Source of the DNA: Homarus americanus
Lineage: Eukaryota; Arthropoda; Malacostraca; Decapoda; Nephropidae
Reading direction: 5' to 3'
Length of the DNA: 64,000 nt
Assembly: GCF_018991925.1 (NCBI RefSeq)
Contig: NW_024738608.1
Coordinates: forward strand, 5,079,662 to 5,143,661
Positions within the stretch are counted from its first letter, which is position 1, and each line of letters begins with the position of its first letter. The translations under genes and the position numbers were made by a program. The notes beneath the pieces are model-generated. The model had not been told where the DNA came from. It saw only the letters and a list, made by a program, of their open reading frames with translations, and did no database searches. Below, piece by piece: positions 11,969-21,639 of the stretch.

Positions 11969-13030
11969 ATGTTTACATGTTGATGAGGAATTATAATGGT
12001 GGTGTCACAGGTGTGTATACGCGAGACATACCTGTGAGGAATGTTAATTATTGTTGTTGTTTACTTAGGCTTTTAGGACATTGACTTACGGTGCCGACCC
12101 CCTGAGGACTGGGAATTAACTCGTTGAATATTTTAAGGGGGATAATTTAACCCTTTATGTACAGTAACTACCTTGTCTTAACCCTTTGAATACGATGATT
12201 AAAGTGTGTGCAAGGGGGCTAGGTTATTGTACTTAAGGGGTTAATTGATATTGACATTAAATTTATCAAAACGGATCTTTAAGTTAAATTCAACTTAATA
12301 GAAATGACGCTGCTTGATGTTAAATTTGTCCCCATATGTTAACTTTATGAATGCTGACGTTAAGATCTTGTTAAAATATTTGTTTTTGTTTTTTTAAGTT
12401 TCACGAGTCTTTCCTTGAAGCCATTAAACATACGGCCCCTCTGATGATGAGAAAATCATTTACATGAGCATGTGTGTTTACACCTGGGCGACGCGAGAAT
12501 TCTGCTTGTCAATATTTACATGAATCAGCTGATCCACCCTCGAGTGCTCTGGCGTAAGAACCCGGCATAAGAACACGTTTTGGGCGCTCTAACTTCCGGC
12601 TGGTGATGTAGTTCCTGAAATTTGATAACTCAGAGCAGGAGGCAAACGGAAACACGTTCGAGGAGAAGCAAACAGGACCATCAAATCTAACCAAAATGTA
12701 ACCAGAAGCAAGTCGGATAAAGCAAGTACACGTAAAAACGAATAGAAAGCAAGCATAGACCACAAGTTTGGGCAAGACAGGTAGAGACAACCAGATACTG
12801 TACAAACAATAGTGAGTGGAGGACAAGCCAGGTGTACAGGTGAGCACTAGCAAGAGACGAGCAACAGTAAGTAGGTGGGCGGGGAAGGCAAGGTGTTACT
12901 GGAGCGAGTGTTTGTTATGGTAGTAGGGGAGGGAGGGGGGGGGTGGTGCTTAAGACTCGTGTTTATATCTGCTGTAACTTTGATGAACTTGGAGTGCTTC
13001 TTCACCTGGGATAATTTGTCTACCTTCCCT
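11967..13030. other. Unique spacer, about 1 kb
   Basis: One of the longer repeat-poor stretches. Bases 12120-12245 hold degenerate copies of the AACCCTT.TGTACGATGA / TACTTAAGGGGTTAA motif in both orientations. Bases 12260-12370 carry degenerate GTTAAATTT repeats. A 114-codon minus frame (12509-12853) has no recognisable domain. Nothing identifies a gene. Confidence 0.5.
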
Positions 13031-13440
13031 ACCTGTCTGGGGGAGGGAAGGAGGGGGGGAGTTTGGGTGGAGGAGACGAAGGTGGAGGTGGAAGAAGGCG
13101 GAAGGAGGAAGAGGAGGAGGGGGTAGGAAGGAGGTTGTTTGGTAGAAGGAGGTATATAAGAAAGGGATAGAAAGAGAGAGAGGTAGAAGAAAGATGGGGA
13201 CAGGGAGGGGGAAGGAAGAGAGAATGGAAGAGAGACACGAGAAGAGGGGGGAGTGGGAGAAGAGAAAGGAGGCGGCAGGTGAGAGAGAGATAGAGATATA
13301 GAGAGGAAGAGAAAGAGAGAGAGGAAGTGGGTGGGAAAGGACAAAGGAATGTTACTTGGAGAGAGACAGAGGGGGTGGGAGAGAGACCAAGAAGAATGAA
13401 AGAGGAACATAAACAGGAAGAGGAGAAAGACAGTAATATG
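13031..13440. repeat. Homopurine tract
   Basis: A/G-rich plus strand (GGAGG, GAGAGA, GGAAGAG). The 207-codon minus frame here is Leu/Ser/Pro low-complexity and not a credible protein. Confidence 0.85.
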
Positions 13441-13528
13441 GTTAACTGATGTATTAAAATTTTTGTTCATGAAATATTAAGATGGTTTAAAGTGAGAAAG
13501 CTTAGAACGTTTTCAATATGCCACAAAG

Positions 13529-13532
<4 letters not shown>

Positions 13533-13587
<55 letters not shown>
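13533..13587. repeat. (CT)n microsatellite
   Basis: Uninterrupted dinucleotide tract of about 55 bp. Confidence 0.96.
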
Positions 13588-13594
<7 letters not shown>

Positions 13595-13839
13595 TGCTTA
13601 TCCTCTTTTCCTTTTCCTATTAAGTGAAGTATATATTTATTATTTTGATTTTGTTTAATACATCAATGATTCTTGCTTGGATACCCCTGAGGCTATTGGT
13701 TTCCCGTCCTCTCTTATTCCCTTTAACGTCCATTTTCTATGAATACCGCGAAGGTGTGCGCTAACTATGATATTTTTTATCTCATGATTCTCTGTTACAA
13801 GCTGTTGGAGCACTTGAGTACACAAACCCAGAATAGATA
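13588..13839. other. AT-rich spacer
   Basis: Unique sequence. CACTTGAGTACACAAACCC at about 13809 resembles one unit of the dispersed GAGTACGATGACTTAACCC motif. No gene is seen. Confidence 0.55.
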
Positions 13840-13905
13840 GGTTAGGTTAGGTTAGGGTTGCTTAATCATCAGGTGAAATATGCTAGGTGGCTAATCTTCA
13901 GGTAA
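13840..13905. repeat. Short TTAGG run plus copy of the 9.6-kb arm
   Basis: (TTAGG)n of three to four units at 13840-13858 is followed by a segment at 13861-13905 that aligns with 9630-9675 at roughly 36 of 46 positions, including the shared CTAATCTTCA. No matching left arm is seen, so this may be a half element. Confidence 0.55.
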
Positions 13906-13974
13906 ACCGTTTAATCATGTACAGTAGGTAGAGTATAGCAGGTGACAAGCGGGAGGTGAGGTAAAGAGATGTAG

Positions 13975-13979
<5 letters not shown>

Positions 13980-14029
<50 letters not shown>
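13980..14029. repeat. (CT)n microsatellite
   Basis: Pure CT ending in CAG, which mimics a 3' splice site but needs no such explanation. Confidence 0.95.
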
Positions 14030-14031
<2 letters not shown>

Positions 14032-14255
14032 GATCTTGACCTAGCTAGCTAAAGGTCACGTCTGGTTGACCTGCCAACACCCCAACAGTGTCGACCAGCT
14101 CCAAGTTTATGTGTGTTGTGTGACAGATAGTTCCTGTCCCAGATGGAAAATGGACTTGGCGATAAAATGTTAAGTTACTGTATACTTGTGTGTGAGTTAC
14201 CTGTGTTTGGTGGTGCACACAACCTCGTTCACTTTTTTAATGAGTAAAATAGAAA
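14030..14255. other. Spacer
   Basis: Unique DNA between the CT and AAT tracts; no gene is seen. Confidence 0.6.
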
Positions 14256-14357
14256 CTGTAAGTAGTAGTAATAGAAATGATAATAGTAGTAGTAATGATA
14301 ATAATAACAATAATAATAGCAATAATGATACTACTACTAATAATGATAACAATAATA

Positions 14358-14427
<70 letters not shown>

Positions 14428-14428
14428 C
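14256..14428. repeat. Imperfect (AAT)n microsatellite
   Basis: (AAT)n with AAC, GAT and AGT interruptions that thin out rightwards. The Asn-rich, Ile-rich and Leu-rich frames on both strands come from it. Confidence 0.95.
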
Positions 14429-15107
14429 AACTCCAGATATTCCTCCTGGCACGAAACAACTTATCCTGAACGGCACAAATCAACATAATCATCGGAAAAT
14501 GTTTTAACGGGTTTAATTAATCTGATTATATGTTAATAATTAGTTAAGAGGATATTAACACCATTAGAGAACACTGCTGACAGACACTCACACACATAAA
14601 TACAATATCACTGTTATTAGTGGAGGATAATTAATGCAACTCACTGAGGTGTAATAGGCAGCAGTACAGAGTTAGTCGTGTGAGATACCTCGAGTGTACA
14701 GGTGAAATCAGAAGTAGGTCAAATAACAAGAAATGCCTGGGTGATGGGAAAAAAAATTACCTGGTGTGTCTGTATGTCTGTCTGTGTTTTTTGTGTGTGT
14801 GTATGTCTATCTGCATATGTGTCTATCTGTTTGTCTATCTGTGTGTGTCTGTATGTGTAGGTATCATTCATCATGTCTGAGGGTTGGCGACCACAGCCTA
14901 TGTTTACATCTCTCCAGCCATTCAGCTTCAAATCTAATCCAATCAATCAAAGACCTCTTATCCACTCGCCTTCCTAACCCATTCTCTACCATTATTCCCT
15001 CACACCTAATTATATAATAAAGTTGTTTTATTTATTGTAATTTATATAGTGACTTATTTCCATTGCTATGCTAAATGTTTGTACTTAATTAAACGTGTTA
15101 TTACCTG
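14429..15107. other. Spacer with TGTC/TGTA-rich patch
   Basis: Unique except for degenerate CTGTCTGTGTGTATGT at 14765-14860. No exon is recognised. Confidence 0.55.
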
Positions 15108-15139
15108 TACTAATTTATTTTGATTTCCCACAGGTAAGT
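15108..15139 (+). other. Candidate recursive (ratchet) splice site
   Basis: A branch-point match TACTAAT (15108-15114) lies 20 bases upstream of a 3' splice site in TTTATTTTGATTTCCCACAG. The 5' splice site GTAAGT (15134-15139) follows directly with no exon between. This is the zero-length-exon arrangement described for recursive splice sites in long Drosophila introns. It would imply that this region lies in a long plus-strand intron. No flanking exon is visible in the window. Confidence 0.35.
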
Positions 15140-15214
15140 CACCGTCCAGCGGGTCACACACACAGCCTGGGAGGACTGAGGTAGAGTGAGTACACCAACA
15201 CTATTTTTTATTGA

Positions 15215-15420
15215 GACGCGTTAAGGGATCCACGTGTGTGTTTAAGGGATCCACGTGTGTGTTTAAGGGATCCACGTTTATTTTAAGGTATCCACGCATA
15301 TTTAAAGGGGTCCACGTGTTTTTTTAAGGGATCCACCTTTGCATTTAAGGGATCCACGCGTATTTTCAGGGGTCCACTTATGTGTTAAGGGATCCAGCTA
15401 TATTTTAAGGAAATGCCAGG
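15215..15420. repeat. ~21-bp GGATCC minisatellite with E-boxes
   Basis: About nine copies of AAGGGATCCACGTGTGTGTT with T/G variation. Three copies contain a palindromic CACGTG (15231, 15252, 15313), the core of bHLH E-boxes. Others have lost it. Confidence 0.9.
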
Positions 15421-15529
15421 TCCTTCACTCACGATTCTCGCCTGACTTGCTGTGTATGTGTGTGTCAGGTGGCCTTTGACGTTCACTGAACCTTAGCAGC
15501 TTAAAACACTCGATGCCAGTTTCCCTGTG

Positions 15530-15650
15530 AAGATTGTTAGTTGACGACACCTGCACACGACACCTATATGTTCCCTGACACCTGTAAACGATACCTGTAT
15601 GTTCCTTGACACCTGTAAACGATACCTGTATGTTCCCTGACACTTACCCT
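15530..15650. repeat. 30-bp minisatellite
   Basis: About four copies containing TGACACCTGTAAACGATACC then TGTATGTTCC. The first copy carries CACACGACACC in place of AAACGATACC. Confidence 0.85.
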
Positions 15651-15659
15651 GTATATTTA

Positions 15660-16350
15660 TCTAAGGTGGAGGGAGGGAGGGTGAGTGAGGTAAGGCTAGA
15701 GGGAGAGGAGGATAAAGGGAAGGGTGAATGAGGTAAGGGTGAGTGAGGTAAGGCTAGAGGGAGAGAAGGATAAAGGGAAGGGTGAATGAGGTAAGGGTGA
15801 GTGAGGTAAGGCTAGAGAGAAAGGAGGAAGGGTGAAGGGTAAGGGTGGTGAGGTAAGGCTGGGGAAGGATAAAGGGAAGGGTGAATGAGGTAAGGAGTGA
15901 GTGAGATAAGGCTAGGTGGAGAGTGAGGTAAGGCTAGAGGGAGAGAAGGATAAAGGGAAGGGCAGATGAGTAAGGGTGAGTGAGGTAAGGCTAGAGGAGA
16001 GAAGATAAAGGAAGGGCAGATAAGAGATAAGGAAGTGAGGTAAGGCTAGAGGAGAGAAGGATAAAGGAAGAATTGATGAGAGTAAGGTGAGGTAAGGCTA
16101 GAGGAGAGAAGGATAAAGGGAAGGGTGAATGAGGTAAGGGTGAGTGAGGTAGGCTAGAGAGAGAGAGGATAAAGGGAAGGGGTAAATGAAATTAAGGATG
16201 AGTGAGAGTAGGCTAGAGGGAGAGAAGGATAAAGGGAAGAATTGAATGAGGTAATGAGTGAGGTAAGGCTAGAGGAGAGAAGGATAAAGGGAAGAATGAA
16301 TGAGGTAAGGTGAGTGAGGTAGGCTAGGAGAGGGATAAGGGAGGGTGAAT
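15660..16350. repeat. ~57-bp purine-rich minisatellite
   Basis: Around 12 copies containing, in order, GAGGTAAGGCTAGAGGGAG, AGAAGGATAAAGGGAAGG and GTGAATGAGGTAAGGGTGA. Copies vary by small deletions that become commoner to the right. Confidence 0.92.
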
Positions 16351-16850
16351 GAGGAATGCGGACGGAGGGTGACTGAGGAAGGAGGAGGAATGGCCAAATA
16401 CTGGAGGGCTAGAAACAATATGGCCACCTCGTTCTGTACAGTGGAGGGAGAGGAAAGGGCCATATATGTAGTGGATGTTTTTAAATGGGAGGGAGGAAGG
16501 AGAGAGATATATGTAGCAGAGAGATGGACATGGGGGTTGTAGGTCGCTGCTCGTTGTGATGGTCTTGTCAACGTCCAGTGTGAGAAATGGTTATAGGGGA
16601 GAGGTGGTAGGAGGTGGGGTGGGGGGATAAAGGAGGAGGGAAGGTGAGAAAGGGAGGGAGAGTAAGATGATGAAGGAAGTGGTGGGGATGGAGGGTGAAA
16701 AGGGCGGTGAGGAGGAGCGAGGTAGAGGATGATTTGAGGGGAGGAAAGGAGGGTGGGGAAGGTGGTGAGGAAGGAGGGGGGAAGGGAAAGAGTCTGAAGA
16801 AAGATGGTGGAGAAACAGAGAGAGAGAGAGAGTGAGGAAAGAGATGAGAC
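16351..16850. repeat. Homopurine tract
   Basis: Mostly A/G on the plus strand with short unique islands. The 226-codon minus frame is Pro/Ser/Leu low-complexity and is not called as a gene. Confidence 0.8.
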
Positions 16851-17220
16851 AAGACAAGATGAACATAAGTCAGGATTATAGAACAGGGAAATGAAACGAA
16901 AACAAATAGAAGCCTTCCAAAACGATACTACAAAAGCCGACATTGACAAGTAAGTGCACTAGGGACTGGCCACCGTCCACCTCGCCTCAGAAGCCATTTG
17001 GGACCTTTGAGATCTGTCAGGACAACAAAATACCCGGAGCTCCATTGCCTGTTGTCCCACACTGAAGGTTAACGAGGGAGGTGTTATATGGAAATTTACC
17101 ACTAGATTTTGAATGATTAATTGAAGATTGCCTTACGAATTTTTTTATTATTTTTGTTGTTGTTGTGGTGTGTGTGTGTGTGTAAGGGAAAGGATGTATG
17201 TGTATTTGGATGTAAGTGTT

Positions 17221-17221
<1 letters not shown>
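16851..17221. other. Unique spacer
   Basis: Non-repetitive; no gene is recognised. Confidence 0.55.

Positions 17222-17274
<53 letters not shown>
17222..17274. repeat. (TG)n microsatellite
   Basis: Pure TG, with shorter TG runs at 17168-17184 and 17292-17308 on either side. Confidence 0.95.
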
Positions 17275-17276
<2 letters not shown>

Positions 17277-17308
17277 AGAGGATTATATACATGTGTGTGT
17301 GTGTGTTT

Positions 17309-17720
17309 GTCTGACCTTCATGCGGCGAGCTTCTGGGTGAGAACTGAAGGTAAAATAAAAAAAAAAAAACGGCTTTACTTGTATCGAATCCTGACATAAA
17401 TTTATACTTCAACAGAAACTGAGGAGAAATACAGGAATGATTCATATATGTGTTACACTGCAATGAACAGACAAACAAACTCAAACAAAAACACTGCCTT
17501 CATCCTATAACAAAAACAATTGCGCTCTATACTAACAAATGAAAATACTATCAAACAAATAAAGTAATTTTTCCTTGAATGCATCAGAGGAATTAATATA
17601 AACTAAGAGATAAATATTATATTTTGGTTGTTGAATATAACTCGGGAATAACACAGGTGGTTGTGAACTCAGTGGCTGTCCTAAGATTCCCTAGGGTCAG
17701 TGTTCTGCCTGCCGATCCGG
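17309..17720. other. AT-rich spacer
   Basis: Unique AT-rich sequence; no gene is seen. Confidence 0.55.
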
Positions 17721-17896
17721 ACACTACCCACTCCTTCTGCTGCTCGCTGGCAATATTCTACCTACGCCTTCTTCAGTTTCACCCACGCCCTCCACAACAC
17801 ACTACCCACACCCTCCGTAACACTACCCACCACTTCTACTGCTCACTGGCAATACTACCCACGCTCTCTGCAACTTAACCCACGCCCTCCGTAACC
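17721..17896. repeat. ~99-bp imperfect tandem duplication
   Basis: Copy 1 (about 17721-17798) and copy 2 (about 17820-17896) share ACACTACCCAC, CTTCT.CTGCTC.CTGGCAAT and the CACCCACGCCCTCC-type end. A short partial copy lies between. A GTAAGT donor-like site follows at 17933, with no exon identified. Confidence 0.75.
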
Positions 17897-18019
17897 TCCA
17901 CCATCACTCAGGGTACTCGATAGCAGCGCCTGGTAAGTCTCACGCAATTGCTGTTTCACCCTTTTGAAAAATCCTCAACAAACTCTCTTCCCGAATTTGC
18001 AAATATTCAGATACAGTCA

Positions 18020-18419
18020 AGTGAGGATGATGGAGGAAGAGGAGGAGGAAGAAGAGGTGGAGGATGAAGAAGGGGAGGAGGATGAAGAAGGGGAGGAAGA
18101 GGAAGAGGAGGGGAAGAACGATTCAGACTAAAGAAGAAAGATTGGGGGGCGAGAGGAGGGTGAGTAAACGGAATAATAGAGAATGGAGAGGATAATTGGA
18201 ACAGAGGGAATGATTTTGGAATTAACTAAGAACACTATAGTATGTGAAGGAACGGGGGGGAAGGAGAGGTGATGACGGTGGATAGGAAGAATGACCGAAT
18301 AAAAGGAGGAGATACGAAGAGATGAATATACACCAGGGAGGAAGGGGGGATAGAGATGACAGCCTTGAAAGGAATTAGAGAAGAGAGAGAAAGAAGAGTG
18401 AGAAGAATGAAAGAAGATA

Positions 18420-18458
<39 letters not shown>

Positions 18459-18626
18459 GAGTGTGTGTGTGTGTGGAGGTGGCAGAGTGACGACACCTTC
18501 TTTCTCTCTCTCTCTCTCTCTATTGTTGACATAGTACTGCTGACACTCATCTGCTGACACTCATCTGCTGACACTCATCTGCTGACACTCATCTGCTGAC
18601 ACTCATCTGCTGACACTTTATTCCTG
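18020..18626. repeat. GGA-rich tract, (GA)n/(GT)n, (TC)n and 15-bp minisatellite
   Basis: GAGGAGGA(A)-rich at 18025-18120; purine-rich to 18420; (GA)n 18423-18455; (GT)n 18460-18475; (TC)n 18502-18521; then six copies of CTGACACTCATCTG at 18536-18626. The 14-15-bp unit resembles the TGACACTACAC unit at 32.7 kb. Confidence 0.9.
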
Positions 18627-18729
18627 ACACGTGATGATGTTGGTGCACTTATAGTGATGGTGAGCTTTTCGTGCTCGTTAATTAGACCCCACAAGGTGTA
18701 CCGTATCAGTGCACAACCAGTCGCCCAGC

Positions 18730-18730
<1 letters not shown>

Positions 18731-18774
<44 letters not shown>
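18731..18774. repeat. (TG)n microsatellite
   Basis: Uninterrupted TG of about 44 bp. Confidence 0.95.
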
Positions 18775-18775
<1 letters not shown>

Positions 18776-19836
18776 CATCGACAAACGACCGGTCGATCTC
18801 ACGAGAGAATCCGTCATTTGATCGGAGCGTCGCGTTAAACCAATAAACCATTATTAACACTTCCCCTCCCTCACCCCTCCACCACAACCTCCGTCACTAA
18901 GAGGCCTTAACCCACTCGCCCTCACCCATTGGTATCTTCGCCCTTAACTCCCTCCCACTATTAGGTCGTACCTCCCTTAACATCTCCTTCTCCTTGTTAC
19001 GACCCTTCACCCTGTTATGAAGAACGACCTGACCCTTGTTACTAAAGCCCACAGCCCAGGGGGTAAACTCATGCCATTATCAGATCTATAGCAATAGTAC
19101 ATACAGATCAAAATCGGGAATCGCTTATAGGTACTTTGACTTCCTTTTGCCCCGTCAGGTCAGGGGCCATCTTGCAGAAAGGCAGGTCATCCCCGTTACA
19201 GCAAGATAAGTGACCTCGCTTTAGAAGGTATCCTGATAGCGTAATGTAGGTCAATACCAAGTCAGGTCACCTGGAGCTAAGGACCGTGTGTGTGTGTGTG
19301 TTTTAGGGTCAAGTGTTATGTGGAGGGCTAGGGTGGTCGAGAGAGAGAGAGAGATAAGGGTGTCAATGGAGACTCTTAACTGAGACACTGGTGAGATGCT
19401 TGTTAAGAGATATTGACTCGAGACACTTAACCAAACACTCAAGCGAAACAATCCCTCGAGGCGGACACACTCACTCGACACTCCCTTTGAGGTATTTTTG
19501 TTTCATTTAAGACTCGGAATATACTCGACCGAGAGAGACACTTCAAGCTATAACTTATTGTCTTAACCTCCAACTATTGTGCCTCAACCTCCAACCATTA
19601 TGCCTCAACCTCCAATACATTTTTTTTAACGTTTTTTTTCACTTGTGGTAGTGTTGGAGCACCAGTGTTAATGGAGAGTGGCTGGAGTGGATAGCCAGGC
19701 GGTATCGACTGCCCGTACTGGCGTTGTTGTTTTTTTTTTATGGTAGAACGTGTGTAGTGTTGACTGGCGGCGCTTCAGGAGGGCGGGAGGGTGTTTCTCA
19801 ATGTCAATAAATCGGGGCCTGTTGGACTGCTGCCTT
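18775..19836. other. Unique spacer, about 1 kb
   Basis: Mixed-composition sequence with few repeats. ACTCGAGAGACACTT-like degenerate repeats occur at 19370-19560 and three copies of CCTCAACCTCCAA at 19565-19612. No open frame of note. Confidence 0.55.
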
Positions 19837-19905
19837 CATACATACATACATACATACATACATAAATACATACATACATACATACATACATACATACATA
19901 CATAC
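19837..19905. repeat. (CATA)n microsatellite
   Basis: About 17 tetranucleotide units with one CATAAATA interruption. Confidence 0.96.
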
Positions 19906-20220
19906 TGATTCGATCCCGGCGCACCTAACTTTGCAGATGGGGGAAGTGAAAACGATCAAGTTCAGTGCCGTCAACAATACCTAACCTAACCTAACTAACA
20001 ACGTAATGACCCGTGTATTAGGACCTTGCTAACTAACCCTGACCACCGCGGCCTTCTTCAGTATAGTTCCTCACTCCTTCGGGTAACGTGTCTATCCTTA
20101 ACCGTGATCTATAATAAATGTTCTTTGACGACTTTGTTATTGTATCCTGTTGTGTCTCGTCTCTCTCTCTCTCCTATGTGCGTCTAGAGACCGCCAACAT
20201 GGTATAGTGTGTGTAATAAT
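19906..20220. other. Spacer with B-box-like sequence and short CCTAA run
   Basis: GATTCGATCCC (19907-19917) resembles a tRNA B box but has no A box, since its upstream neighbour is (CATA)n. A short (CCTAA) run lies at 19980-19997. No gene is seen. Confidence 0.5.
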
Positions 20221-21271
20221 AAATAAAATAATTAACGGTTTATTGAAAGAGCTTGGCAGCAGAAGGCTGAAAATATACAGTTACATATTTGGGGAATGGG
20301 TTACGAATTACAAATAATATACAAGTGACATAAGTGACACAAATAAGAGAACTTAGATGGGGATCAGCTCAAACTACAGTTCATTTCAACATAGTGACAG
20401 TGTAGGGAGCAGTGTTTACTGGGGAGGAATACACTGATTTATTACATGTTATTGATAATTTTACAATGGTTGGGACTGGGCTGTTCTTATAGCGATCAGT
20501 TCGTGCACGTATGGGCTGGATGCGGTTGTGGTGTCGAACAGCAATTTTCGGACAGGGGATCTCAGGTAGTAGGGGCCGGTTCGGGATGGTAAAGCTTTTA
20601 CCAAGTTTGCAGATGAGGCCGTGGTGATGGTCAGTAGTGAGAGTCGAAAGGGTCAGTGTGTTAGCGCTTCTTGATATGTGGAGTAGGAAGGGGGAGAATA
20701 ATTGCATGCCCTCTTTGCACTTTTTCTAGGTGTTTACGTTGTGTGGCATTTAGAGGAAGACCAGGGGGAGGCATAGGTGAGCTTGGGAAGTATGAATGTT
20801 GTGTATACACTGAGGAGCTCGTGTGCGGAACCTGAGGGACTTGAGTCGGCGGAGGAGGTGGAGACGGAAACTGGAGGATTTGACAACTTCACTGACGTGT
20901 GGTTTCCAATTTAGTTTGTTGTCTATGGTGACGCCGAGGAGCTTCGTGGAATCTACAACCTGGAGTGTGTTCGGACCTAGGTAATGGAAGGAGGTGGGAC
21001 AATGTCGGAGGAGAGGTTGATGTGCATAACCATGGTCTTGGTATGGTTGATGGTGACATGGTTGTTGGTGGCCCAGTTTTGGAGACTGGTCAATAAATCC
21101 TGAAGGGCGGTATAGTGGGAGCAGAATTGTTGACGCTGATCCCAATGGTGGAGTCGTCGACATATTTCCAGCGAGCAGGGGTTTTCTTAGGCATCATTGA
21201 GAGCATATAAGGAAGCAGAGTGGTCCCATCTTGGTGCCTTGGGGACGCCACAGGTGAGTGACTGAAAGGTG

Positions 21272-21273
<2 letters not shown>
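20221..21273 (-). pseudogene. Decayed non-LTR retrotransposon (LINE) reverse transcriptase, 3' part
   Basis: Read on the minus strand, the order of conserved blocks is that of a LINE reverse transcriptase. There is a degraded GVPQGTK-like block near 21250-21225, then the catalytic motif YVDDST at 21164-21147, NHVTINHTKT at about 21060-21030, and LLGVTIDNKLNWKPHV at about 20945-20890. A C-terminal thumb region with YASPWSSS-like and RARTDRYKNSPVP segments runs to about 20450. Several frameshifts and stops separate the blocks, so two open pieces (20750-21163 and 20381-20707) lie in different frames. AATAAA occurs near the 3' end (20244-20239 on the minus strand). The endonuclease and first half of the enzyme are missing: the element stops at a (TG)n tract. 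It is a 5'-truncated dead copy, Jockey-like by its motifs; the exact clade is not settled. Confidence 0.85.

Positions 21274-21338
<65 letters not shown>
21274..21338. repeat. (TG)n microsatellite at the 5' break of the LINE
   Basis: Uninterrupted TG of about 65 bp directly abutting the 5'-truncated reverse transcriptase remnant. Confidence 0.95.
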
Positions 21339-21339
<1 letters not shown>

Positions 21340-21639
21340 TTCAGTCGCCAGCGATAAAATAAAATTCCTATTCCAGGGACTGAGTGGGAGGCGAGATTTC
21401 CAGGCCCAATCCTAACACTACTTGAGGGGGCTGAGGGGGGCCTGAGGGACTAGTTGGGTGGGTAGGGATGAGTGAGAAATGGATGGAGGGGAGATGGGAA
21501 TGAGTGGGGGAATTTGAGGTCACTGGAGAAGGATCTGATGTGGAGGGGGAGAGGAGGGGAGTGGGGTGGGGTGAGGGGAGCCTGAGTATGAGTTGAAAAT
21601 ATGGATGAGGAGAGGGAAGGGATTGAAAGTGTGAGAGGG
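21339..21639. other. G-rich spacer
   Basis: Purine-rich DNA leading into the minisatellite; no gene is seen. Confidence 0.55.

Noticed and set aside
12509..12853. 114-codon minus frame
   Set aside because: No recognisable domain or family resemblance. Cys- and Ser-rich, without splice-site support.
13980..14032. (CT)n ending in CAG as a 3' splice site
   Set aside because: Any CT microsatellite followed by AG imitates an acceptor; no exon follows.
14186..14488. Asn-rich, Ile-rich and Leu-rich frames (also at 33.8, 43.3-44.0 and 53.8-54.3 kb)
   Set aside because: Direct translations of AAT/ATT microsatellites on both strands.
19907..19917. B-box-like GATTCGATCCC, possible tRNA or SINE
   Set aside because: No A box at 40-60 bp upstream (that space is a CATA microsatellite), and no stem structure.
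20095..20102. TCCTTAAC, a match to the U12 intron branch site
   Set aside because: No AG or AC acceptor at the required short distance downstream; isolated 8-mer.
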